Shown: in pieces, positions 32,910 through 40,405 of the stretch
Layout: each line of letters starts with the position of its first letter
Position numbering within the stretch: position 1 is the stretch's first letter
Assembly (NCBI GenBank): GCA_963819755.1
Contig: CAWFXB010000001.1
Span: 868,001-932,000 of the forward strand
Direction: 5' to 3'
Length of the DNA: 64,000 nucleotides
DNA from: VRUE01 sp963819755
GTDB taxonomy: Bacteria; Actinomycetota; Thermoleophilia; Solirubrobacterales; 70-9
The notes under the pieces: generated by a model
What the model was told of the DNA's origin: nothing
Seen by the model: only the letters and a program-made list of their open reading frames with translations
The model's database searches: none
Made by a program: the position numbers and the translations under genes

Positions 32910-35348
32910 CTAGGCCGCGGCGGCTGAGTCGTCGCGGGCGGGCGGCTCCACGGGCGGCGTCTGGCCAAGCACACCGGGCGGCGTCTCCTCCCGCTCGGGG
33001 CCGATGCCGGCGAACGCGGGAGGAGCCTCCGGCTCGGCTTCCTCCGCCTCCACTTCGCGCGGCAGCCGGCGCGAGACCACTTTCGTCACGCCGTCGCCGC
33101 CCATGGTGACTCCGTAGAGGACGTCGGCGGCGTCCATCGTCCGTTTCTGGTGGGTGACGATGACGAACTGGGCGCGGTCGGAGAAGCGGCGGATCAGCTG
33201 CAGGAAGCGGTCGATGTTGGCGTCATCGAGCGCGGCCTCGACCTCGTCGAGGATGTAGAAGGGACAGGGCCGGGCGAGGAAGACGGCGAAGACGAAGGCG
33301 AGCGCAACCAGCGACTTCTCACCACCGGAGAGCAGCGAGAGCTTGCGGGTCGACTTGCCGGCGGGAGTGACCTCGATCTCCACCCCGAGCTCCTCCCGTT
33401 CTTCGTCCTCGCGCTCGTCCGCGTCGCCCTCCTCCTCTGATTCCGCCTCCTCGGCGTCGCGCGCCGGTTGCAGGCTGACCCGCCGCAGGCGGCCGCGCCC
33501 CCCCGGGAAGAGGTGCTCGACCATCTCCTCGAAGTTCTTCGCCGTCGCCTCGAAGGTCTGCTCGAAGGCGCGCTCGATCTCACGGTCGATATCGCGGATC
33601 AGCGCCTCCAGCTCGTGCATGCCGCGCTCGGTGTCCTCGCGCTGGGTCTGCAGCGACTCGACGTGCTCGCGGGCCTCCTCGTACTCCTGCTCGGCGAGCG
33701 GGTTGACCGGGCCGATCTGGGCGCGGCGACGCTCCAGCCGCTGCAAGCGGCGATCGATGCCGGCCCGCTCCTCATCGCCCAGGGCTTCCTCCGCGGACTC
33801 GACCTCCTCGCCCAGCCGCTCCGCGATCGAGGCCATCTCCTTGGCGGCCTCGGCACGGCGGTCGCCCAGGTGCGCGGCCTCGACCTGCGCCTCGGTGAGC
33901 GTGTCCGAGGCGACTTTCATCTCCACCTGCAGCTCGGACTCCTGGCGCGAGCACTCGCGCATCTCCTCCGCGATCGCATCGCCGTCGCCCTCCTCGCCGA
34001 CCACCTTCGCTTCGATTTGCCCGACCCGGGCGCGGATCGAGGCTTCCGCCGCGCCGGCCGCGGTCGCGGCAGCGCGAACGTCGTCGAGCAGCTCCTCGCC
34101 GGCGGCGACGCGCTCGCGCAAGGCCTCTCGGTGGCGCTCGCCGAGCAGGCCCTCGGCACGGCGGGCATGCCTGGCGGCGCGCTCCGCGCCCGCCTGGACA
34201 TCGCCCAGCGCCGACTCCCGCTCGGACTCGGCGGCGTCTGTAGAGCGCGCCTGCGCCAGGCCGCCAACCGCGCCGGTCAGTCCGGCGTCGATCTCGGCCA
34301 GCTCCTCCTCGAGCTTGCGGGCGCGCTCGGCCGGCGCCCCTTCGGCTGAGCCGAGGTCAAGAGTCAGCGGCCCGAACTCGGCCCGCAATCCCTCAAGGGC
34401 GCTGGCCAGATCCGTCTCGCGATCGCCCAACCCGGCAGCGCGCACGGCGACTCGCTGCTGCTCGCCTCGCAGCCGGGTCAGCAATCCCCATGCCTGGGTG
34501 CGCTCACGATCGCGAGCGGCGAAGCGCTCCTCGGCCGCGCGGCGGCGCCCGCTCACCTCAGCCAGGCGCTTCTCGACCTCCGCTTGCTTGGCTCGCGCCT
34601 TCTCGGCGGCACGCTCCGCCGCTTCTGCTCGATCCTTGCCGAACCGCAACTCCTCGGCGACCAGGCGACCGCGTAGCTCCAGCTCCTCGCGCTCGATCCG
34701 GGCGCCTAGCTCGGCCGCCTGCGCCTGCCGCTTCAGCGGCCGTAGCCGCGCCCGCGCCTCGCGCTCCAGGTCGAGGGCGCGATCGAGGTTGTCACGCGCC
34801 GCGCGCAGCTTCAGCTCGGCGCGGCGGCGGCGCTTGCGGTGCTTGCCGAGGCCGGCCGCCTCCTCGACCAGCAGGCGCCGTTCGCGCGGCTTGGAGTGGA
34901 TGATCGACTCGACGCGGCCCTGGCTGATCACCGAGTGCATCTCGCGGCCGAGGTTGGTGTCGGAGAGGATCTCGACCACGTCGACGAGGCGGCAACGGGC
35001 GCCGTTGAGCCGGTAGACCCCCTCACCGGAGCGGTCGAGGGTGCGCTGGATCGCGATCTCGGAGAGCTCGGTCGCGGCGCGCCCTTCGGAGTTGTCGATC
35101 ACGACCTCGACCTCGGCGGCGCTGCGCCGGCCCACACCCTCTCCTCCGGCCGAGATCACATCCTGCATCGAGGCGCCGCGAATCGCGCCCGGGCTCTGCT
35201 CGCCGAGCGCCCAGAGCACCGCGTCAGTGATGTTCGACTTGCCGGAGCCGTTGGGCCCGACGATCACGCTCACGCCTGGAGAGAACTCCAGCTTGGTTCG
35301 CGCGGGGAACGACTTGAACCCCTTCATCTCGATCGATCTCAGATACAT
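32910..35348 (-). CDS. smc: chromosome-segregation SMC ATPase, short and without a recognisable hinge
   Basis: 812 residues, against ~1150-1190 for typical bacterial SMC. The ATPase head is complete and in one frame: Walker A VIVGPNGSGKSNITDAVLWA, RYRLNGA-type segment, LNG loop, signature KLSLLSGGEKSLVALAFVFA and Walker B FYILDEVEAALDDANIDRFL. The middle is charged coiled coil (about residues 170-620), with a Gly/Ala-rich break around 340-420. The conserved hinge domain of ~150 residues is not seen. Near residue 650 an acidic insert (AEEAESEEEGDADEREDEE) interrupts the C-terminal head lobe, and the last ~60 residues are a Pro/Glu-rich tail. It should load with ScpA/ScpB, but dimerisation must differ if the hinge is truly gone. 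Confidence 0.93.
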   Translation of the reverse strand: MYLRSIEMKGFKSFPARTKLEFSPGVSVIVGPNGSGKSNITDAVLWALGEQSPGAIRGASMQDVISAGGEGVGRRSAAEVEVVIDNSEGRAATELSEIAIQRTLDRSGEGVYRLNGARCRLVDVVEILSDTNLGREMHSVISQGRVESIIHSKPRERRLLVEEAAGLGKHRKRRRRAELKLRAARDNLDRALDLEREARARLRPLKRQAQAAELGARIEREELELRGRLVAEELRFGKDRAEAAERAAEKARAKQAEVEKRLAEVSGRRRAAEERFAARDRERTQAWGLLTRLRGEQQRVAVRAAGLGDRETDLASALEGLRAEFGPLTLDLGSAEGAPAERARKLEEELAEIDAGLTGAVGGLAQARSTDAAESERESALGDVQAGAERAARHARRAEGLLGERHREALRERVAAGEELLDDVRAAATAAGAAEASIRARVGQIEAKVVGEEGDGDAIAEEMRECSRQESELQVEMKVASDTLTEAQVEAAHLGDRRAEAAKEMASIAERLGEEVESAEEALGDEERAGIDRRLQRLERRRAQIGPVNPLAEQEYEEAREHVESLQTQREDTERGMHELEALIRDIDREIERAFEQTFEATAKNFEEMVEHLFPGGRGRLRRVSLQPARDAEEAESEEEGDADEREDEEREELGVEIEVTPAGKSTRKLSLLSGGEKSLVALAFVFAVFLARPCPFYILDEVEAALDDANIDRFLQLIRRFSDRAQFVIVTHQKRTMDAADVLYGVTMGGDGVTKVVSRRLPREVEAEEAEPEAPPAFAGIGPEREETPPGVLGQTPPVEPPARDDSAAAA

Positions 35349-35393
35349 CTCTCGTCCTCGGTCCGGAAGGCTGGCGTTTGCATCGGACGCTCC

Positions 35394-36068
35394 CTACCCC
35401 TGAAGGTGCTTCAAAGCCTCTTCGGCCGCAACCTTCTCCGCCGCCTTCTTGCTCCGTCCGGCGCCGGTCCCCACGCTTTTGCCGTCGACGGTCGCCTCCA
35501 CTTCGAAGGTCCGCCGGTGCGCCGGGCCCGATTCGCCAATGACGGCATAGGTTACGCGTGCCCGCCGCCGCGCGAGCAGCTCCTGCAGCGCCGACTTCGC
35601 ATCTACCGGAGCTTCTACCGCCTGTTCGATCTGGGTCTCGAAGGCAGCGCTGACGGCGGCGGCGACGCGATCGAAGCCGAAGGCGACGAAGCAGGCGCCG
35701 ATCAACGCCTCGGTCACCTCCGGCAGCGGTCGCGAGCCGGCCAGAAGGACCTTTGCCGGGATCGCCTCCTCGGCATCTGGCTCGGCCCCCTCCAGCATCG
35801 CCGGCACCCCCAGTTCGCGCCCGACCTCGGCGCAGGCGACGCCACTGACCGTCTGGTTGTGGATCTTGGTCAGGCCGCCGGCGTCTACCTCGGGGAATTG
35901 CTCATGGATGCCGGCGGCGACAGTGAGGGCGAGCACGCTGTCGCCGAGGTAGGCGAGCCGCTCGTAGGATCGGGGCGACTCCTCGGTCCAGGAGGAGTGT
36001 GTGAGGGCGCAGCGCCGCAGGTCGTCGGGGAGCTCCGCGACGAGCTCGGCGAGCGCCTCCGCGCTCAC
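35394..36068 (-). CDS. rnc: ribonuclease III with altered catalytic residues
   Basis: 224 residues: an RNase III domain, then a dsRNA-binding domain (DAKSALQELLARRRARVTY ... GRSKKAAEKVAAEEALKHLQ). The signature reads YERLAYLGDSVLAL, where the family has ERLEFLGDS: the second Glu (E41 in E. coli) is Ala39, while Asp43 remains. The C-terminal pair is Glu117 and Glu120 (EVTEALIGA), where E. coli has Asp114 and Glu117. Codons were checked directly (CGG CTC GCC TAC). Metal binding may therefore be weaker or different. Position between smc and acpP is standard. It overlaps acpP by 4 bases. Confidence 0.92.
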   Translation of the reverse strand: MSAEALAELVAELPDDLRRCALTHSSWTEESPRSYERLAYLGDSVLALTVAAGIHEQFPEVDAGGLTKIHNQTVSGVACAEVGRELGVPAMLEGAEPDAEEAIPAKVLLAGSRPLPEVTEALIGACFVAFGFDRVAAAVSAAFETQIEQAVEAPVDAKSALQELLARRRARVTYAVIGESGPAHRRTFEVEATVDGKSVGTGAGRSKKAAEKVAAEEALKHLQG

Positions 36069-36310
36069 GCCGGAGCGTGCTCCACGACAAACGCCACCGC
36101 GTCGCCGACGGTCTCGATTCGCGCCGCCTGCTCCTCGGAGACGGAGATCCCGTAGTGGTCCTCCAGCTCCATCACCAGCTCGTAGAGGTCGAGCGAGTCG
36201 GCGTCGAGGTCCTGCTTGAAGCGGGTCTCCTCGGCGATCTTCGCCGGGTCGACCTCGAGCTCCTCGGCGAGATGGTCGCGGACCAGGTTGAAAACCTCAT
36301 CTCGTTGCAT
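36065..36310 (-). CDS. acpP: acyl carrier protein
   Basis: 81 residues with the phosphopantetheine-attachment motif DADSLDLYELVMELED (Ser of DSL) and the usual acidic helices. It carries growing fatty acyl chains. It lies between rnc and plsX, the standard gene order, with only a 12-base gap upstream. Confidence 0.95.
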   Translation of the reverse strand: MQRDEVFNLVRDHLAEELEVDPAKIAEETRFKQDLDADSLDLYELVMELEDHYGISVSEEQAARIETVGDAVAFVVEHAPA

Positions 36311-36322
36311 CCGAGTTTCCTA

Positions 36323-37345
36323 TCACGCGCCCGCGCCAGCCGCGAGAGCGCCCCTGGTGGCGCCGCCCTCCTCGAGCAGCGCCGCGGTGCGATCGATCGC
36401 GCCCACTTCGACGCAGCGCGCGGCCAGGCGCACGGCGTTGGCAATCCCCTCGGCACCGGCGCTGCCGTGCCCGACCACGGCAATGCCGCGCAAGCCGAGC
36501 AGGATCGCGCCGCCGGTCGTATCGGGGTGCAGCTCGCGGCGCAGGCCGCCGAGCGCGGGACGCATCAACAACCCGCCGAGGACGGTGAGCGGGTTGGTCC
36601 GCGCCGCATCGCGAATCGCGCCGGTCACCGTGCGGGCGGTCCCCTCCATCAGCTTCAGCGAGACGTTGCCGGTGAAGCCGTCGGTGACGACGACGTCGGC
36701 CACCCCGGCCGGCAGGTCGCGTCCCTCGACGTTGCCGGCGAAGTCGATCCCCGGCGCCTCGGCGAGCAGGGCGCGCGCGGCAACCACCTCCTCCCTCCCC
36801 TTGCCGGCCTCCTCGCCGACGGAGAGCAAGCCGACCCGGGGACGAGTGGCGCCAAGCACCGCCTCACTGAAAGCGGCGCCGAGGAAGGCGAACTGGACGA
36901 GGTGCTGGGCGCGCACCTCGACGTTGGCGCCGACGTCGAGGAAGAGCACCGGCTTACCGGGGACCGGCAGCTGCACTGCCAGCGCCGGTCGCTGCACGCC
37001 GCGCAGGCGGCGCAGGCCGAAGGTCGCCGCCGCCATCGTCGCCCCGGTCGAGCCATGGCTGGCCATCGCGTCCGACCTGCCCTCGGCGACGTCGCGCGCC
37101 GCCCGCACGACCGAGGCCTCCTTCATCGCCCGCACGGCGGGAACGGGGTCCTCCTCGTTACCGATCCACTCCGCGGTCGGAATGACCTCCACCCCGTCGA
37201 CTCCCTCCAGCCCAAGCTCATCGGGCGGCCCGAAGACGCGCAGGCGAATCCCGTCCCCGGCGGCCATCCTGGCGCCCTCGGCAAGCACACCGAAGCCCTG
37301 CTCGGCGCCGAAGCCGTCGAGGGCGACGGTCACGCCGCCGGCCAT
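36323..37345 (-). CDS. plsX: phosphate acyltransferase PlsX
   Basis: 340 residues. Family features: VTVALDGFGAEQGF at the N-terminus, SVVRAARDVAEGRSDAMASHGSTGATMAAA, VLFLDVGANVEVRAQHLVQF, DVVVTDGFTGNVSLKLMEGT and GAILLGLRGIAVVGHGSAGA. It makes acyl-phosphate from acyl-ACP for phospholipid synthesis. The opening GFGAEQG differs from the common GGD.AP form, a minor variation. It follows rpmF by 3 bases. Confidence 0.95.
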   Translation of the reverse strand: MAGGVTVALDGFGAEQGFGVLAEGARMAAGDGIRLRVFGPPDELGLEGVDGVEVIPTAEWIGNEEDPVPAVRAMKEASVVRAARDVAEGRSDAMASHGSTGATMAAATFGLRRLRGVQRPALAVQLPVPGKPVLFLDVGANVEVRAQHLVQFAFLGAAFSEAVLGATRPRVGLLSVGEEAGKGREEVVAARALLAEAPGIDFAGNVEGRDLPAGVADVVVTDGFTGNVSLKLMEGTARTVTGAIRDAARTNPLTVLGGLLMRPALGGLRRELHPDTTGGAILLGLRGIAVVGHGSAGAEGIANAVRLAARCVEVGAIDRTAALLEEGGATRGALAAGAGA

Positions 37346-37348
37346 TGT

Positions 37349-37561
37349 CTACTCGGTGTCGGGTGCGGGCGCAGCCGGGTCGGCGATCGAGTGCTCGATC
37401 ACCTCGCGACCCCTGTAGGTACCGCAGGTCGGGCAGACCCGGTGCGGCAACCGTGGGCTGTGGCAGCGCGGGCAGTTGTTGAGCCGCGCCTTGCCAGCCT
37501 TGTGGTTCGCACGGCGCTTGTCGCGGCGGGTGCGTGAAGTTCTCTTCTTCGGGACTGCCAT
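37349..37561 (-). CDS. rpmF: ribosomal protein L32, zinc-binding form
   Basis: 70 residues from the ATG at 37561; the open frame upstream is not coding-like. MAVPKKRTSRTRRDKRRANH is the classic N-terminus. Four cysteines (CPRCHS and CPTCG) form the zinc ribbon. The short tail (SIADPAAPAPDTE) is lineage-specific. In most bacteria the DUF177 gene is directly upstream on the same strand; here a methyltransferase intervenes and DUF177 is divergent. Confidence 0.95.
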   Translation of the reverse strand: MAVPKKRTSRTRRDKRRANHKAGKARLNNCPRCHSPRLPHRVCPTCGTYRGREVIEHSIADPAAPAPDTE

Positions 37562-37605
37562 GAGTCGGGCATGGTAGCGGGTGGCGGCAGGAGAGAGCGG
37601 GGTAT

Positions 37606-38100
37606 TCAGTACGTCGCTCTTACCACCGCGAGGCCGTCGGCTTGCCAGGTGACCTCGCCGTCGCACCACTCGACAAGGTTGTCGAGCTGGTCGCCCTCGA
37701 AGACATCGCCTATGACCAGGGAGCGGGAGTGGTCTCTTACCCGGCGGAAGAGGGCTTGCTTTTGCTCATCGGTCAGGTCGTTGACCGAGAGGACTGAGAT
37801 GACCAGGTCCCAGGGACCGTCGGGGAGCGGGTCCTCCATGCGGGCGAGCTGCACGTCGTCGTAGCTCTGTCGGGCGCGGAAGACCATGTCAGGGCTGGAA
37901 TCGAGCCCGACCACCCAGCTGTCGGGATAGGCCTCGATCAGGCGCCGGGTCGTTTCGCCGGTTCCAATTCCCAGCTCCAAGACCCGCTCGGGCGGGAAGG
38001 GGATCGCGGCGATCGCCTGCTCCTGCAGATCGTCATAACGCGGGAGCTTGGAGCGGATCCGCTCCAGATACTCGTCGGGTGTCCAGTCGAATTGACCCAT
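37606..38100 (-). CDS. class I SAM-dependent methyltransferase
   Basis: 164 residues from the ATG at 38100 (MGQFDWTPDEYLERIRSKLP); another ATG at 38127 is possible. The SAM-binding motif I is VLELGIGTGETTRRLIEAYP, followed by VVGLDSSPDMVFRARQ and the motif-IV region DLVISVLSVNDLTDEQKQAL. The order of motifs fits small-molecule methyltransferases, but the substrate is unknown. The gene lies between the divergent DUF177 gene and rpmF, a pair that is normally adjacent, so it may be a recent insertion there. Confidence 0.85.
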   Translation of the reverse strand: MGQFDWTPDEYLERIRSKLPRYDDLQEQAIAAIPFPPERVLELGIGTGETTRRLIEAYPDSWVVGLDSSPDMVFRARQSYDDVQLARMEDPLPDGPWDLVISVLSVNDLTDEQKQALFRRVRDHSRSLVIGDVFEGDQLDNLVEWCDGEVTWQADGLAVVRATY

Positions 38101-38155
38101 TTCGTAATCTCGTTGAGAGGGTGCCATCGTAAGCGGCGGGGCGGAGGAGCTGGCA

Positions 38156-38686
38156 ATGGCCAAAACGGACAGCACGATCATCGACCTTGCTCGCTTCTCG
38201 CTTTCCCATGGCGAGGGGGCGCGTTTCGACGTTCCGGTCCGCCTCGAACCGCTGGAGTTGGGCGGGCAGGCCTATGTTCCGCCAGGGGATGCCGTCGAGG
38301 CGAGGCTCGACCTTTCGCGGCCGAGCAACGGCTACGCCTTCAGGCTGCGCTTCCCGCTTCGAGTCGACGGTCCGTGCGTTCGCTGCCTCGAGGACGCCGC
38401 GGTGGAGACCGAGGTCGACGCGCGCGAGGTCGATCAGTCCGACACCGACGACGAGGAGCTTCGCAGCCCCTACGTGGTCGAAGACAAACTAGACCTCGGC
38501 CGCTGGGCCCACGACGCGGCGATCCTGGCCCTCCCAGCACGCATCATCTGCCGCCCCGACTGCGCCGGCCTCTGCCCGGTCTGCGGCGAGTCCCTAAACG
38601 ACGCCAACCCCGAGGACCACAAGCACAACTCGGGCGGCGATCCAAGGTGGAGCAAACTCAAAGAGCTAAAGCTGGACCAGCAGTAG
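38156..38686 (+). CDS. yceD: DUF177/YceD family protein
   Basis: 176 residues. The family pattern is present: VPVRLEPLELGGQAYVPPG near the start, the CVRCLEDAAVETEV cysteine pair, and C-terminal CRPDCAGLCPVCGESLND ending NPEDHKHN. The family is linked to ribosome assembly through its usual partnership with rpmF, which here is nearby but on the other strand. The gene stands alone on the + strand. Confidence 0.92.
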   Translation: MAKTDSTIIDLARFSLSHGEGARFDVPVRLEPLELGGQAYVPPGDAVEARLDLSRPSNGYAFRLRFPLRVDGPCVRCLEDAAVETEVDAREVDQSDTDDEELRSPYVVEDKLDLGRWAHDAAILALPARIICRPDCAGLCPVCGESLNDANPEDHKHNSGGDPRWSKLKELKLDQQ

Positions 38687-38709
38687 ACGCCCCGCTAGAC
38701 CCGCCGCGA

Positions 38710-39192
38710 CTAAGGCTGCTCGTCCAGCACGGCGTCCGGCTGCTCTTCGTCTCGGCCGGCGAGCCGGTCGCGACCGCGCTGCACGGCCGCGAGGAACTTC
38801 TGAAGGTTGACCTCGAGCGTGTTGAGGATCTCGTCGGCGTAGTCCTCCGCGCCGAGCCGGATCTCGCGCTCTCGCGTGCGGGCGTCCTCGACGATCTCGT
38901 CGGCGGCCCGCTCGGCCTGCTTGGCGACCTCCTCGTCGGAGATCAGGCGGGCCTGCTGCTCACGCGCCTCGCGCACGATCCGCTCGGCCTCGCGTTTGGC
39001 CTCGGCGAGCATCTCCTGGCGCTCCTTGACGATCCAGCGCGCCTGCTTGATCTCCTCGGGGATCGTCGCGCGCATCTGATCGAGGAGGTCGTAGATCTCC
39101 TCGCGGTCCACGCGAACCTGATCCGTGAGGGGCACGGGTCGGGCGTTGTGGACGACATCGTCCAGCTTGTCTATTAGAACGAGAACGTCCAT
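38710..39192 (-). CDS. SepIVA/DivIVA-like coiled-coil protein
   Basis: 160 residues. The N-terminal VLVLIDKLDDVVHNARPVPL and EEIYDLLDQMRATIPEEIKQ resemble the start of mycobacterial SepIVA, followed by a long coiled coil (KERQEMLAEAKREAERIVRE). The acidic end LAGRDEEQPDAVLDEQP is not repeated elsewhere. Such proteins organise septum and membrane growth in actinobacteria. It sits 105 bases downstream of coaD on the same strand. It could be mistaken for an ATP synthase b subunit because of the coiled coil, but it has no membrane helix. Confidence 0.8.
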   Translation of the reverse strand: MDVLVLIDKLDDVVHNARPVPLTDQVRVDREEIYDLLDQMRATIPEEIKQARWIVKERQEMLAEAKREAERIVREAREQQARLISDEEVAKQAERAADEIVEDARTREREIRLGAEDYADEILNTLEVNLQKFLAAVQRGRDRLAGRDEEQPDAVLDEQP

Positions 39193-39297
39193 CAGCAGTG
39201 CGTAAGCCTACGTGTAAGAGCCGCTTTCGGTGAAGAAGCCGTGATTTCCTCGACTTTTTGCAAACTCTCGCCCACGCGGGCAACCGTCCGCAAAAGC

Positions 39298-39798
39298 CTA
39301 CCTTTCGCCCAGGCGGCCCGCCATCGCGGCCGCCACGGGGCCGGGAACGAGGTCGGAGACGTCACCGCCGAAGGTCGCCATTTCCTTCACCCCGGTCGAT
39401 GACAGGAAGCTGTACTGGGGCGAGGCGATCATGTAGATGCTCTCGATCCCGGGGTCGAGCTTGCGGTTGAGCTGAGCCATCTCGAACTCGTACTCGAAGT
39501 CGGAGATCGCACGCAACCCCTTGACGATCGCCCGAGCCCCCGATTCGCGCGCGAACTCGACCAGCAGGTTGCTGAAGATCTGCGCCTCGACGTTGGCGAG
39601 ACCGGCGGTCGCCTCTTCGATCAGGCCCTGGCGCTCCTCGGCGGTGAAGAGCGTCTTGTCCTTGCGCATCGGGTTGTTGACGACGCCGACGACGACCCGC
39701 TCGAACACCTCGGAGCTGCGGGTGATGATGTCGATGTGTCCGTTGGTGACCGGGTCGTAGCTGCCAGGACAGACGACGGTGCCGTCGCGCTTCGCCAT
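39298..39798 (-). CDS. coaD: phosphopantetheine adenylyltransferase
   Basis: 166 residues. GSYDPVTNGHIDIITRSS holds the HxGH-type nucleotide motif. VKGLRAISDFEYEFEMAQLN and PQYSFLSSTGVKEMA are family-specific. It performs the fourth step of CoA synthesis. The ATG touches the stop of rsmD with a 1-base overlap. Confidence 0.97.
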   Translation of the reverse strand: MAKRDGTVVCPGSYDPVTNGHIDIITRSSEVFERVVVGVVNNPMRKDKTLFTAEERQGLIEEATAGLANVEAQIFSNLLVEFARESGARAIVKGLRAISDFEYEFEMAQLNRKLDPGIESIYMIASPQYSFLSSTGVKEMATFGGDVSDLVPGPVAAAMAGRLGER

Positions 39799-40340
39799 CA
39801 GCTCGGCTCCCCGTAGAAGGCAACGTCGGTGGCGCCGTAGCGACGCTGGCGCAGCACCTCGAGCGAGTCGAGTCGCAACGGGCGCCGTGCGCCGCTCTCG
39901 ACGACAGCCCGTCCGTCGCCGGCGAGCAGCCGCGGAAGATGTGTATTCAGTTCCTGCCCCACGCGATCGGCGAGTTTATAGGGGGCGTCGACGAAGACCA
40001 GGTCGAAGCGGACCACGGCGGGGCCCTCGGCCGCGCTCGCCAGCCAGCGCTGGACGTCGCCACGCACCAGCTCGGCGCGCTCGCCGAGGCCGAGCCGCTC
40101 GACGTTGCCCAGCGCCGGGCGCGTGTCGCGGTCGACGAGGACGGCACCGGCGGCACCGCGCGAGAGCGCCTCGATCGCGAGCGCTCCGGTGCCGCAGTAG
40201 AGGTCGAGGACGCGGGCGCCGGTGACGTCGCCCAGCGCCGAGAAGATCGCCTCGCGGACCCGGTCCGACGTCGGCCGCACCTTCCAGCCGCGCGGCGCGA
40301 CCAGGCGCTGTCCCTTCAGCTCTCCGGCGATTACGCGCAT
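39798..40340 (-). CDS. rsmD: 16S rRNA (guanine-966-N2)-methyltransferase
   Basis: 180 residues. MRVIAGELKGQRLVAPRGW, RPTSDRVREAIFSALGD and the SAM loop VLDLYCGTGALAIEALSRGA are diagnostic. The catalytic motif reads VDAPYK where the family usually has DPPY, a substitution that still keeps Asp and Tyr. It modifies 16S rRNA. The coaD-rsmD-recG order is the common one. Confidence 0.95.
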   Translation of the reverse strand: MRVIAGELKGQRLVAPRGWKVRPTSDRVREAIFSALGDVTGARVLDLYCGTGALAIEALSRGAAGAVLVDRDTRPALGNVERLGLGERAELVRGDVQRWLASAAEGPAVVRFDLVFVDAPYKLADRVGQELNTHLPRLLAGDGRAVVESGARRPLRLDSLEVLRQRRYGATDVAFYGEPS

Positions 40341-40360
40341 CGGCCCACGATTTCAGTTGT

Positions 40361-40399
40361 GTGTGAGGTTTGCGCTGATATGCGATGTCAACCTCACAC
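40361..40399. repeat. inverted repeat between rsmD and recG
   Basis: GTGTGAGGTT (40361-40370) pairs with AACCTCACAC (40390-40399), with a 19-base loop. It occupies the only gap (65 bases) between recG and rsmD, so it may be a terminator, operator or relative of the 47-bp palindromic element, whose inner arms also end GAGGTTT. Confidence 0.85.
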
Positions 40400-40405
40400 G
40401 CAACC

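Noticed and set aside
38710..39192. ATP synthase F0 subunit b
   Set aside because: Coiled coil alone is misleading: there is no N-terminal membrane helix and no other atp genes; the start resembles SepIVA.
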